Shown: in pieces, positions 43,895 through 52,354 of the stretch
Layout: each line of letters opens with the position of its first letter
Position numbering within the stretch: the first letter of the stretch is position 1
NCBI GenBank assembly: GCA_050303415.1
Contig: JBNLBS010000006.1
Span: forward strand, 62,001 to 126,000
Length of the DNA stretch: 64,000 nucleotides
From: JBNLBS01 sp050303415
GTDB taxonomy: Bacteria > Pseudomonadota > Gammaproteobacteria > Methylococcales > Methylomonadaceae
Direction: 5' to 3'
Notes under the pieces: generated by a model
What the model was told of the DNA's origin: nothing
Databases searched by the model: none
The model's input: only the letters and a program-made list of their open reading frames with translations
Translations under genes and position numbers: made by a program

Positions 43895-44879
43895 GACCAA
43901 TCTCTTCCTGTAGAGACAACTCATAAGCCGCTCTGTTAATAGCACAGCGCGCATCAACCAGTTTAAACACATTTTTTAACGAGTACGACAAGCGCCAAAC
44001 CACCGCATGGTCAGCAGCCTCGTTCAGCTTAACCGATGGCAGTTGTTCACTATTAATTGCCGGCTCCAGCGTACAAGCCTGCTGCCAGACCGACGTTAAA
44101 AATAGTTCTATACGTTCACTTTTATGACCATAAGCAATTTTAAAATCGACAAACTGCCTTAGACCTGAGCCGGGGCCCTTGGTCAATACTTCTATTTTAG
44201 CTGTGCGCAATTTGGAATTGGGCAGCAAAATAATATGTCGCCCGATCAGGTCCCTGAACACGGTTTGTGTTAAAGAAGTTTGTATGACAATAGCCAATAA
44301 ATTTAACTCATCGACTTTGACCACACTGCCCGGCTCTACATCACCGTTATACAACAGAATTAAACCATTGATATTATCCGGCGCCCAGACATCTTTGGTG
44401 GAATAAACCAATAACAATAATCCGCCTAATACACTGGTGGCTTGAAGCCAGCTGGTCATATCCCAAATATTGATAATAACCAGTATGGCAACTATAATTG
44501 CCAGAAAGATACCTAACAGACCGAAAACTTCCGACTGATAGGTTTCAACCCGGTATTCCTCACCTTCTATCTCTTTAATGCGGCCAAATTTTAACAGCAG
44601 GAAAATCTGCAAAAAATGTACAAATATAAAGGCCAGCAATAAAGTTAATCCGGTCAGGGAAATTTGCCGGGTAAACTCTGCCTCAAACAAGGCGATAAAA
44701 TAAAGTCCAAACAGGACCAGGTTGATTGCACGCAATGCCCACAGTTTAGTGGCAGCTGTGTCATCATTCGATTTCCGAAAACCTCTAACAATCCATCTGG
44801 AAAATAAAAAAATCAGCAAATTTATTAAAAAAACCAGCCAATCCAGCGTAGAAAGCCCATTAAACCAGTTTGAAAGCAT
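43854..44879 (-). CDS. MscS-family mechanosensitive channel-like protein
   Basis: This 341-residue protein has about five membrane segments (about 12-30, 46-65, 73-95, 118-137 and 143-162). Next is an MscS beta domain with the family segment VFRDLIGRHIILLPNSKLRTAKIE and a C-terminal alpha/beta domain. MscS-type proteins release solutes on hypo-osmotic shock. The pore helix is less glycine/alanine-regular than E. coli MscS, so gating may differ. It lies 9 nt after the DksA-like gene, suggesting co-transcription. Confidence 0.8.
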   Translation of the reverse strand: MLSNWFNGLSTLDWLVFLINLLIFLFSRWIVRGFRKSNDDTAATKLWALRAINLVLFGLYFIALFEAEFTRQISLTGLTLLLAFIFVHFLQIFLLLKFGRIKEIEGEEYRVETYQSEVFGLLGIFLAIIVAILVIINIWDMTSWLQATSVLGGLLLLVYSTKDVWAPDNINGLILLYNGDVEPGSVVKVDELNLLAIVIQTSLTQTVFRDLIGRHIILLPNSKLRTAKIEVLTKGPGSGLRQFVDFKIAYGHKSERIELFLTSVWQQACTLEPAINSEQLPSVKLNEAADHAVVWRLSYSLKNVFKLVDARCAINRAAYELSLQEEIGLNTPLTHEVTVQR

Positions 44880-44888
44880 AAAAACTGA

Positions 44889-45227
44889 TTAATGCTCTGC
44901 TTTCTCAGCGCAATTGATACACATACTGGAAAAAGGCAACGCATTCAAGCGTTCCGCTTTGATAGCTTGGCCGCAAATTTCGCACTTGCCATAATCACCA
45001 CGATCAATGCGTCTGATTGCTTGTTTTACTTGTTCTATTTCATTTCGAGTTGCATTTCCCAGAGCATCCAGAACCTCATCATTTTCAGCCTGAGTAGCCT
45101 GCTCAGCAAAATCCTTTTCCACATCCTGGTCGGCATGTTTGACATCATCAGTAATTTTGGTCAAACGTTCATCCAACTCCTCCAGCATATCAATCAGGCT
45201 ATTTCTAACTTCATCGTATTCGCTCAC
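44889..45227 (-). CDS. TraR/DksA family zinc-finger protein
   Basis: This protein of about 112 residues has an N-terminal acidic coiled coil and a C-terminal four-cysteine zinc finger, CEIC...MCINC (CxxC-x17-CxxC). DksA-family proteins bind the RNA polymerase secondary channel. It is shorter than true DksA (about 150), so it is one of the small paralogues. I start it at GTG 45227 because AGGAAGGA is six bases upstream; a TTG at 45233 would touch that site. Confidence 0.85.
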   Translation of the reverse strand: MSEYDEVRNSLIDMLEELDERLTKITDDVKHADQDVEKDFAEQATQAENDEVLDALGNATRNEIEQVKQAIRRIDRGDYGKCEICGQAIKAERLNALPFSSMCINCAEKAEH

Positions 45228-45608
45228 AAACAATCCTTCCTCATCTCAATTTTATATCCAACCCTGATCAATCGGTTGGCGTAGATAGCATCTTAACGCC
45301 TGTAAATTCTAACATCAATGCAATAGACTAAAAGTTGAAAAAAGGATAAATCGTAAATTTAGTAAAATAATTTTGCTTAATTTCGCTTTATTATCATGTT
45401 TTATACAAAGAAAAAACGACATCGCTTCAAGCACCTGTTATCAGTTTTCAACTGTATAACCGTGCCGTTCCGCGCCAAAATATGCAATGAACTTCCACGA
45501 AAAAGTATTTGTCGAGAATTTTATGACAACCTGTTTGAAAACGGGTATGCATTAATAACTGTGTAAATTAAGCATTGCCTTGTTTTGACCGGTAACACTC
45601 AAACACTG
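45228..45608. other. Intergenic region, AT-rich, no gene seen
   Basis: This gap between two minus-strand genes is AT-rich around 45300-45420 and contains no convincing open frame. I looked for DnaA boxes because mnmG-rsmG-parAB lies nearby. Only poor two-mismatch candidates such as TTATACAAA occur. The promoter of the DksA-like gene must be here. Confidence 0.5.
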
Positions 45609-46745
45609 TTAATCAATTTGATCGGATATTTTGATAATAATACTGACCCGGCGGTTTTTCTCTCTTCCTTCTACCGTTTTGTTATCCGCTACCGGCTTTG
45701 TATCAGCATAGGAAACCGCTCTAAGACGGGCAACATCCAATCCGCTTGAAGCCAAATAACGTAAAACACTGGTTGCTCTTAACGCACCCAATTCCCAATT
45801 GGACGGGAACTCTGCCGTATTAATGGGCCGATTGTCAGTATGGCCTTCTATATAAATTATACCGGCAGAACGCTGCAACAAGGGCGCCAATTGCTTTAAC
45901 AGTGCCTGTCCGGCACCGACCAACATTGCTTCTGAAGATTCGAATAAAATTTTATCCTGTATTTCAAGCTGAGCATAACCCGTGGTCACCTTGATCTTGA
46001 CACTATCTGTTAAACCCATGTCATCTACAGACTGCTTCAGGTGTTCCGGATTTAACAGTTCGCTCTGCCGGTTATCCAGTGGCTCTGGTTTTGTTTCATA
46101 CTCGACGACTGCTTCAATTGTCTCGACAGATTCAGCTTGGTCGGTATTTTCTAATGTCTCGCCAGGTTCATCTTCATCAGTATTTCTTTCAGCCGTTAAA
46201 GGAATAGGAGGGGGGACTGTCTTGGATGGTTCATCTACCGGCAATTCTTGCTTGATTAATTCTTCTTTTACCGCTTCTTTGTCAACCGGCTCCTTTATAA
46301 CAGACTTTTCCCCAATCGATTCATCCTTCAACTTTTCTTCAGTGATCAGCTCTTTACTTACTAAGACCTCGCCAGTCGCTTCCTCACCGTTTAAATTCTC
46401 TTTAACCGAAACTTCCTTTGCCGGCAGTTCCTTAACCAACTCTTTTGCATCCTCGTCATGTTGAACTTCCGGTGTATCTTTAGGCAGTTCTGTAGGTTCC
46501 GGTAATATTTCAATCGGCTTTTTAACAGCCGCCTTTTGATAAGGTGATGTTTTTATTAACGGCTCTAGAGTAGGGGGCTCAACATTAAAACCACCAACAG
46601 CAATTAACGTAACCACCAGCATAATGATCAAGACAAACACATCAAGATATGTAAGCAACCAATTCTGTTGCCGTTGCTCAGGAAGATTTATCAGCTCTTC
46701 AAAATACAATGAACTATGCGTTTTTGAAGAATATAGGTGCTTCAT
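45609..46745 (-). CDS. MotB/OmpA-like stator protein
   Basis: This 378-residue protein has a short cytoplasmic N-terminus and one membrane helix (about 28-50), with an Asp at its start (TYLDVFVLIIML) in the position of the MotB proton-binding Asp. A long Glu/Lys/Pro-rich linker (about 75-225, many KELP/KEEL repeats) follows, then a C-terminal OmpA-like peptidoglycan-binding domain (IYIEGHTDNRPI...NWELGALRATSVLRYL...EGREKNRRVSI). It overlaps its MotA-like partner by TAATG. No flagellar genes are nearby, so an alternative motor or energy-coupling role is possible. Confidence 0.85.
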   Translation of the reverse strand: MKHLYSSKTHSSLYFEELINLPEQRQQNWLLTYLDVFVLIIMLVVTLIAVGGFNVEPPTLEPLIKTSPYQKAAVKKPIEILPEPTELPKDTPEVQHDEDAKELVKELPAKEVSVKENLNGEEATGEVLVSKELITEEKLKDESIGEKSVIKEPVDKEAVKEELIKQELPVDEPSKTVPPPIPLTAERNTDEDEPGETLENTDQAESVETIEAVVEYETKPEPLDNRQSELLNPEHLKQSVDDMGLTDSVKIKVTTGYAQLEIQDKILFESSEAMLVGAGQALLKQLAPLLQRSAGIIYIEGHTDNRPINTAEFPSNWELGALRATSVLRYLASSGLDVARLRAVSYADTKPVADNKTVEGREKNRRVSIIIKISDQID

Positions 46746-47542
46746 TAGTTTTCATTGTCTCTTAATTCGTTATCGTAATAGGCGATAAACGATTTTAGTG
46801 TCTCACGAACATAAGAGGGGGTACGTCGGTCAGCAATCAGAGTAATGCCTTCCATTACCATACTCATAATCATAATGCGCTGTTCTGTACGTCTTTCCAA
46901 TTTCACGGCAATCGGATCAAAGACCAGATTAGCCAGCAGTAACCCATAAAAAGTGGTGATCAATGCAATAGCCATATGAGAGGTAATCACATCCAGATTA
47001 CCCATTTGAATAATATGCAACATATTAATCAATCCCACTAAAGTACCAAGCATACCGAAAGCCGGCGCGTAAGAAGCCATGCTGCGGAAAATATTTGCTT
47101 CAGCTTTTTCTTTTGCATGCAGCCTGGCGATTCGCCATTTTAATAATGAAATAATGTCATCGACAGGGGTTTTATCAACAATTAACTGAAACCCGGTTTT
47201 TAAATATGGATTGCTAATTGACTCGATTACATTTTCTATACCCAGTGAATCGCGCTGATACCATAACCTGGCAACAGCGATAATTTCATCCGCCTCTTTC
47301 ATGGGATTCAAACTTTCATAAACAAACACCAGCTTTAAAGAACGCCAGCCCTGCTTGATATCCCTTAACGGATAACTTAAAAAAATAGCCGCAATAGTCC
47401 CGATAATCACAATAGCCAGACCCGGCAGATTAAGAAATGCCAAAGGACTATTAGGTGCAAATAAAGCAATAAAAACCAATAGGATAAAACTTAATATTAT
47501 TCCTATAACGGTTGAATAATTGAGGTTGTGTGTTTTAGGCAA
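46745..47542 (-). CDS. MotA/TolQ/ExbB proton channel family protein
   Basis: This 265-residue protein has four membrane segments (about 10-29, 35-57, 150-172 and 185-205). The MotA core includes SMASYAPAFGMLGTLVGLINML and ALITTFYGLLLANLVFDPIAVKLE. With the downstream MotB-like protein it would form a proton-driven stator-like complex in the inner membrane. The close resemblance to flagellar MotA means it could be an unlinked flagellar stator pair; genomic context here does not decide. Confidence 0.88.
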   Translation of the reverse strand: MPKTHNLNYSTVIGIILSFILLVFIALFAPNSPLAFLNLPGLAIVIIGTIAAIFLSYPLRDIKQGWRSLKLVFVYESLNPMKEADEIIAVARLWYQRDSLGIENVIESISNPYLKTGFQLIVDKTPVDDIISLLKWRIARLHAKEKAEANIFRSMASYAPAFGMLGTLVGLINMLHIIQMGNLDVITSHMAIALITTFYGLLLANLVFDPIAVKLERRTEQRIMIMSMVMEGITLIADRRTPSYVRETLKSFIAYYDNELRDNEN

Positions 47543-47731
47543 CAGACTATCCTGAACTTAATTTTTGCTTGATATAAATAATAGTAGAACTGACTGAAAA
47601 GGTCAGGAAAATATCAATAACCGAGTCAAAACTAGATTCGTTACATCGCTAATAGATAAACACGCACTACAGTATCTATCTGCACTCTTAAAAGTATTTA
47701 TACTTTTTACTTCCTGCGTTTGGTAGCGAGA

Positions 47732-48436
47732 TTACTTTAAAAGCATCTGTACAATATTATTATGTTTATTAAAGCGTGCATAATCCAGTGCTGTTCTGCC
47801 TAAAGAATCTTTTAACGTTATATCTGCTTTATTTTGCAAAAGAAGTTGTACTACAGTTGCGTTACCCTTATATGCAGCCATCATCATCGCGGTCATACCG
47901 TTTACGGTATTTTTTCGTGGCGTTAAAAGATCCTTAAAACGCATTGTTGAATTAACGTCGGCGCCATGTTTCAAAAAAAGCCTTGTAAGCTCTATGTTAT
48001 TAATTGCACCCAAGAAAGGCGTTACCCCCCAGTTATTAGGCTGATTGACATCAGCCCCTAATTCAACAAGGTAATTAACCATTTCACGATTTTTTCTTAT
48101 TATCGAAATAATTAACGGAGTGTCGCCCGAAGTACCGCCACTATTAACATTAATATCAGCGCCGGCATCAACCAAAAGTTTCATTCTTTCAAGGCTACCA
48201 TGGTGAGCAGCCATAATAACCGGTCGGCATAAACCGCCTGAGCACGTCGGATTTAATTGCTCTTTAGTAACATTACATGTTTTAAGAAAGTGTTTTAATT
48301 CCTCCAGATCATTACCAAAAAGAGCCTCTTCATTGCAGGATTCATTAGCCGATACCAACATGGATATAAAACCAATGCATATCGCAATTATCCAAAATAA
48401 AACCTGACGGACAAACTTATGTTGTTGATTTACCAT
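47732..48436 (-). CDS. Secreted or membrane-anchored ankyrin-repeat protein
   Basis: This 234-residue protein has an N-terminal signal or anchor (about 9-30) followed by about five ankyrin repeats. Examples are MAAHHGSLERMKLLVDAGADINVN, TPLIISIIRKNREMVNYLVELGADVNQ and MTAMMMAAYKGNATVVQLLLQNKADITLKD. Ankyrin repeats mediate protein binding. The extracytoplasmic placement suggests a periplasmic partner, but none can be named. It stands alone between the MotA-like gene and ridA. Confidence 0.85.
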   Translation of the reverse strand: MVNQQHKFVRQVLFWIIAICIGFISMLVSANESCNEEALFGNDLEELKHFLKTCNVTKEQLNPTCSGGLCRPVIMAAHHGSLERMKLLVDAGADINVNSGGTSGDTPLIISIIRKNREMVNYLVELGADVNQPNNWGVTPFLGAINNIELTRLFLKHGADVNSTMRFKDLLTPRKNTVNGMTAMMMAAYKGNATVVQLLLQNKADITLKDSLGRTALDYARFNKHNNIVQMLLK

Positions 48437-48527
48437 CCCAGCTCCCTCCAGACCCTGAGACTCATCTTATACTCTAGACACGGTGGTTTAGCAAGAAACT
48501 GATAACTAAACAAATAATCCTAATGCT

Positions 48528-48884
48528 TTATTTTTTCACTGCGGCAACAACCGAGACTTCGACCAACAACTCCGGTCGGGCAAGACTGGCTTGCACACAG
48601 GCCCTTGCCGGTGAGTGACCTTCGATCACCCAGGCATCCCAGACTTCATTCATTCCGGCAAAGTCCTGCATATCTTTAATATAAACAGTCGCAGACAGAA
48701 TATTCTCCCGGTCACTGCCGGCCTGAAGCAATAAATCATCCACCTTGTCCAGCATGGTACGGGTTTGCTCTTTAATATCCGCATTAGCATCCTTGGCAAC
48801 CTGACCGCACAGGTAAACGGTGTCATTGTGAATTACAATTTTACTCATCCGGCGACGCTCTGTGCCTAATCGGGTGATTGTCAT
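48528..48884 (-). CDS. RidA family protein
   Basis: This 118-residue protein starts TITRLGTERRRMSKIVIHNDTVYLCGQVA and ends with a SLARPELLVEVSVVAAVKK motif. RidA-type proteins deaminate reactive enamines/imines. The Arg in ARACVQASLARP, near the canonical R105 position, is present in the right region. I keep the first ATG because paralogues of this subgroup carry the same N-terminal extension. It is the first gene on the conserved side of the variable block. Confidence 0.9.
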   Translation of the reverse strand: MTITRLGTERRRMSKIVIHNDTVYLCGQVAKDANADIKEQTRTMLDKVDDLLLQAGSDRENILSATVYIKDMQDFAGMNEVWDAWVIEGHSPARACVQASLARPELLVEVSVVAAVKK

Positions 48885-48970
48885 AGTTCTTGTCCTGAAA
48901 GTTTACAATTAATAACAGACCTCTATTGTAAAACGATAAATTAATTTTTATATAACTTGCCGCTTCAAAT

Positions 48971-49495
48971 TCAACTCCGACAATCTTTATGATCAATAAC
49001 AATAGTGGCCCGGTAATATGAATACGGTATTCCGCCGACATGGGGAAGAGGAATCCACCATAACAACCACTCGGTATTATGCTCTGCTATCTCAATGGGT
49101 AAAGTGACAGATGCGCATTGTTTATGTCTTACTTCGACCTGACGGACATCTTTAACCCAGGTTGACAACCATTTAGACTGTTGCTTAAAGCATTGTTGCC
49201 ATACTGTTCTGGCTTCTTTTTGCGGAACCTGTTTAACCCGTTCATGACAATCCCCTGCTTGAGGATGGATTAAATGAATAAAATCATATTTTTCATCACT
49301 GACACCCTTCGCCAATACCTGACCGACAGCGTCCATAAACAACACCTGTGCGTTGGACAATCGCTCAGACCTGCCACTTTCATTAGTTTTAAAAATCAAA
49401 TCAATATGGACAGAAGCATGCGTAATTGAATGCCAATACCCGTAAGCCAGCACAGTTCCTGAGATTAAAAGCAGTAGCAATATTGTGTTTTTCAA
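48971..49495 (-). CDS. Hypothetical secreted protein
   Basis: I do not recognise this 174-residue protein. It has a cleavable-looking signal peptide or anchor (about 1-20), then a soluble domain with several cysteines (DCHE, QQCFKQ, KQCASV, DHKDC) that could form disulfides in the periplasm. A hydrophobic WLLWWIPLPHVGGIPYSYYRA segment lies near the end. It is the last of three closely spaced minus-strand genes (51204 to 48971) and may form an operon with them. Confidence 0.6.
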   Translation of the reverse strand: MKNTILLLLLISGTVLAYGYWHSITHASVHIDLIFKTNESGRSERLSNAQVLFMDAVGQVLAKGVSDEKYDFIHLIHPQAGDCHERVKQVPQKEARTVWQQCFKQQSKWLSTWVKDVRQVEVRHKQCASVTLPIEIAEHNTEWLLWWIPLPHVGGIPYSYYRATIVIDHKDCRS

Positions 49496-49528
49496 AAAGG
49501 CACCTTTTCTATATAAACCCGTTGCATT

Positions 49529-50263
49529 TTACTGATCGCCAAAGCCAAAGGTTTCAATATCCAGCTTACTGTAGGACAATTTAAACCATTTATCATCGTA
49601 GTCCGGACAGTGTTTATAACCAAAAGGCTGAACCAGCCAGCCTAAAGGCCCGCCCATATAATCAAATGTCACATATTTAGCAAGCACTGCATTATCTTTA
49701 ATTCTATAGACCTCTTTACTGTGACTGGTAATCCATCCCGCATCATTATGAGTTTCCCGATAACCGTATATGCTCTCGATATTGTTTACCTTAATAGAAT
49801 CAAACCCGCCCTTATCATTTAAAAAATATCGTATAAATGGTGGTTCATTTGGCTTGTGCCTTGTTTTAAAAATATTGGGACCTTCAATAAATGCAATGGT
49901 TTTTTCTTTAAAGTGTTTTTTCAAACGATCCAGTTCAAGAAACGGGCCATTCGGATTGACATGGTCAATATAATAGAAATTCACCCCTTCAATAGAGCTT
50001 AAAACAGGCTCTTTATGAACCGTACATTGCTGCTCAAAATTCACCCAACCGGGGAGGTAGCTGGCAACAAGAACTACAAACCAAACAACACCGGAAATGG
50101 CGAATAGGGAATATTTTTCATTAGTATTTATACGATCAAGCGTTTTGTTTTTTTTATACAGCGGCTTCGCAATAAAACAATAGATGCCGATGATCAAAGG
50201 AATATTTAACACCCAGCCCAAAAGTACAATAAAAAAACCGAACGCCATGACGATATTTTCCAT
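49529..50263 (-). CDS. Hypothetical membrane protein
   Basis: I do not recognise this 244-residue protein. Two membrane segments (about 5-30 and 52-73) precede a soluble domain of about 165 residues, probably periplasmic. That domain is rich in Tyr, Phe and Gly, with a CTVHKEP near its start and GWLVQPFGYKHCPDYDDKW near its end, so a disulfide is possible. It starts 5 nt after the upstream 311-residue membrane protein gene ends. Confidence 0.6.
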   Translation of the reverse strand: MENIVMAFGFFIVLLGWVLNIPLIIGIYCFIAKPLYKKNKTLDRINTNEKYSLFAISGVVWFVVLVASYLPGWVNFEQQCTVHKEPVLSSIEGVNFYYIDHVNPNGPFLELDRLKKHFKEKTIAFIEGPNIFKTRHKPNEPPFIRYFLNDKGGFDSIKVNNIESIYGYRETHNDAGWITSHSKEVYRIKDNAVLAKYVTFDYMGGPLGWLVQPFGYKHCPDYDDKWFKLSYSKLDIETFGFGDQ

Positions 50264-50268
50264 TTTGT

Positions 50269-51204
50269 TTAAAATTGAATTATTTTTCTGTCAATAAATT
50301 TGTTAACCGTCGTCTTTTTTTTAATTTCATTATCCGGGCCTTCATCTTCCAACAACTGTTTTAGTATCTTTTTATCTGTCGATGCCTCTAGGTTTTCGAC
50401 AAGTTCACCTTTAGACGCCAGATAACTTAACTGAATCTCCGCCTTTCCAGCCACAGCATTTGGCGACCAATAACCATAACTACCGCCTGCTTCATTGGCT
50501 GAAAATTCGATCTGCACAACATGATCATTGATATCAAAAGTACGGGTAATAGCCTTCATGGGCGTATTGCCCCACAAACCTTGTGTTGCAAACCGGTATT
50601 GAGCGGATAACCGATAAGCCCCCGCTCGCGATACAGAAATCGGCACCTGCAAAACAAATCTTTTGTAAATCGGGCCATACTCAGGAACAGGATTGTTCAT
50701 TTCACTTTCTGAATAGGGTTCTTGCAGCTGATAGCTAATGTTGCCTATTTTTGCAAACTGTTGAAAGGCTTTCTCAGTTTCCACACTCGCCTCTATATAG
50801 CTATAAGACCTTTTTACCGAGTTTGGAATAACCATAACGATAATTATAAATTGAAAGGCGAGTGCGGAAATAAACGTCACCCCGGCTAACAGTTTAGAAC
50901 GTATGATTAACCAGGAAATAATGGCGGTCGCAGCATTACCCGTCAGTGCAAAAAAACCAATAATTATAAATTGCACAGCAAAATAACCGCCCAAACCTTG
51001 AAGCCCTGACCAGTCCGAAATAATTGTTATAAGATAAACGGATTCCGAAATCTCGCCTAGAAAAAGGAAAATAAAGCCCACGGCAATGGAAACCAGCGGA
51101 GTCACAATAAAGGTAAGTAACCCCAAACAGACAGCCAGAAGCCATTGCTTTTTGGAGTGTACTTGCGCACTATTATTGCCTGAAGAGACGGTATCAATAA
51201 TCAT
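50269..51204 (-). CDS. Hypothetical membrane protein with C-terminal beta-rich domain
   Basis: I do not recognise this 311-residue protein. It has three or four membrane segments (about 23-50, 72-95 and 100-130), then a beta-rich domain with ISYQLQEPYSESEMNNPVPEYG. The end is a charged cytoplasmic-looking tail (KKILKQLLEDEGPDNEIKKKTT). It is the first gene of the three-gene run ending at 48971. Such orphan membrane-protein runs occur as immunity or effector-associated genes, but there is no direct evidence for that here. Confidence 0.6.
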   Translation of the reverse strand: MIIDTVSSGNNSAQVHSKKQWLLAVCLGLLTFIVTPLVSIAVGFIFLFLGEISESVYLITIISDWSGLQGLGGYFAVQFIIIGFFALTGNAATAIISWLIIRSKLLAGVTFISALAFQFIIIVMVIPNSVKRSYSYIEASVETEKAFQQFAKIGNISYQLQEPYSESEMNNPVPEYGPIYKRFVLQVPISVSRAGAYRLSAQYRFATQGLWGNTPMKAITRTFDINDHVVQIEFSANEAGGSYGYWSPNAVAGKAEIQLSYLASKGELVENLEASTDKKILKQLLEDEGPDNEIKKKTTVNKFIDRKIIQF

Positions 51205-51273
51205 AGAAAAACACTTCCCCCTTCATCTGGTTATTGTAGGCTGAGAGACGTGTCGATCCCAAACCTACAGTGC

Positions 51274-51522
51274 TTAATAAAGAACCTCCAAATCAGAACG
51301 GAGGATTAGCAGGCTGTTAGGTATTTCATTGTGACAATATAAACCTAAACTACTTACATCAATATCGAATGTAACCAAAACTCTACCACTAGAATTTATT
51401 GAACTCGAAACCGTACCTGTGGAACCAACAATGACCCAATAATTTTCCGAAGAATCACATTCTTCCGGTGAAGAAAAATCTCCGTTAAATGATTTCAGTC
51501 TTACTCTACTTCCGATATTCAT
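51274..51522 (-). CDS. Small hypothetical protein, SH3-like fold possible
   Basis: This 82-residue protein starts MNIGSRVRLKSFNGDF and contains YWVIVGSTGTVSSS, RVLVTFDIDVSSLGLYCHNEIPNSLLIL and a LEVLY end. The G-x-RVRL...GxxGTV pattern resembles small SH3/KOW-like barrel proteins common as orphans in variable regions. I think it is real on pattern and position; the function is unknown. Confidence 0.6.
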   Translation of the reverse strand: MNIGSRVRLKSFNGDFSSPEECDSSENYWVIVGSTGTVSSSINSSGRVLVTFDIDVSSLGLYCHNEIPNSLLILRSDLEVLY

Positions 51523-51651
51523 CTTCTAAGTTTTTCTATAAAACATAACCAGTTATTGTCATGGAATAGTTATCATACACTCTAGTTCCTAGTCCATGTC
51601 TACAACAAAGCTGAAAAATATCAAATCCAAACTACAAATAAATATATTCGA

Positions 51652-51717
51652 TCAAACTTGTGTTAACAGTTTCGAACATAATTTGAATCCACTATCTATA
51701 TCTTGTTCCTGATTCCA
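51652..51717 (-). pseudogene. C-terminal remnant of a second copy of the 163-residue gene
   Basis: The minus strand reads W N Q E Q D I D S G F K L C S K L L T Q V then a stop. This aligns with the C-terminus of the intact gene at 51839-52330 (W N L E Q D L D N A I K L W S N L V K Q A Q stop) with 11 of 21 residues identical. Similarity stops sharply at the Trp codon, four bases before the palindromic element. It is therefore a decayed paralogue whose 5' part was deleted or replaced. Confidence 0.7.
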
Positions 51718-51721
51718 GTAG

Positions 51722-51818
51722 GGTAGGTTGATGATATGGACTCCTCAGTCTTTACCGGTGTCATAATGCACCATAGAGAAATAACGGAGTAAAGAGGTGT
51801 CCATATCACCAACCTACC
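51722..51818. repeat. 97-bp imperfect palindromic element, MITE-like
   Basis: Left arm GGTAGGTTGATGATATGGAC (51722-51741) and right arm 51799-51818 are inverted repeats matching at 19 of 20 positions. Partial complementarity continues inward (TCCTC and TTTAC against ACCTC and TTTAC). It carries no coding sequence and sits exactly between the gene remnant and the intact copy. Size and structure fit a miniature transposable or palindromic repeat; no transposase is in the window. Confidence 0.6.
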
Positions 51819-51838
51819 ATGCTTCGATCTAATTTCAA

Positions 51839-52330
51839 CTACTGCGCTTGTTTTACCAAATTCGACCACAACTTAATTGCATTATCGAGGTCTTGTTCCA
51901 GATTCCAGTCCTTGATTCGCTCACTCAAATTGGATTTAATATGATCAAGTACCATCAAGGTAACTGCTCTTTCTGCCTTGGAAAAATGATTAAAGAAACG
52001 ACTATCTTCACCCTGATAAGTCACATGAAACAGGAACTGATCAAGGTAGCTGTTGCCTGACTCAGAATCCAGGACCAACCGCACCAAAGCGGGAAAATAG
52101 TATTTAAATGCTTCCGGCACGACAAAACAGATAGGGTCCCACCCCGGATTACCCAATTGAACCGGACCAATAGTCTCCGGCGTGTAGGCGCGAAGTGTAT
52201 TATTGTGTTCGGCACACTCTCCACAATGCTCATGATCGGTGTAGTTTTCCGGTACAGGATTATCCGCAAAAACGCGTTGAACCTGACGGATAATTTCATC
52301 CGAAATATTTTTGCCGCCGGAACTCAACAT
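51839..52330 (-). CDS. Hypothetical protein, possibly DUF6714-like
   Basis: This 163-residue soluble protein contains IIRQVQRVFADNPVPENYTDHEHCGECAEH, with a CxxC, then NPGWDPICFVVPEAFKYYFPALVRLVLD and a helical C-terminus. I have a weak recollection of this pattern in small proteobacterial proteins (DUF6714-like), but cannot confirm it. A decayed second copy of its C-terminus lies just downstream (51652-51717), separated by a palindromic element. Duplicated small orphan genes of this kind are often in immunity arrays; that is inference. Confidence 0.65.
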   Translation of the reverse strand: MLSSGGKNISDEIIRQVQRVFADNPVPENYTDHEHCGECAEHNNTLRAYTPETIGPVQLGNPGWDPICFVVPEAFKYYFPALVRLVLDSESGNSYLDQFLFHVTYQGEDSRFFNHFSKAERAVTLMVLDHIKSNLSERIKDWNLEQDLDNAIKLWSNLVKQAQ

Positions 52331-52354
52331 TTGGCTGTCAAAAGGGTAGTTGCG

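Noticed and set aside
45228..45608. Replication origin
   Set aside because: The region is AT-rich and near parAB/mnmG, but I found only DnaA-box candidates with two mismatches and no cluster of them.
45982..46464. 160-codon plus-strand open frame opposite the MotB-like gene
   Set aside because: Its Ser/Thr-rich repeats are the antisense image of the Glu/Lys-rich linker of the MotB-like gene, so it is a shadow frame.
45609..47542. Zorya anti-phage system (ZorA/ZorB)
   Set aside because: The MotA-like protein is of normal MotA size rather than carrying ZorA's long tail, and no ZorC, ZorD or ZorE gene is adjacent.
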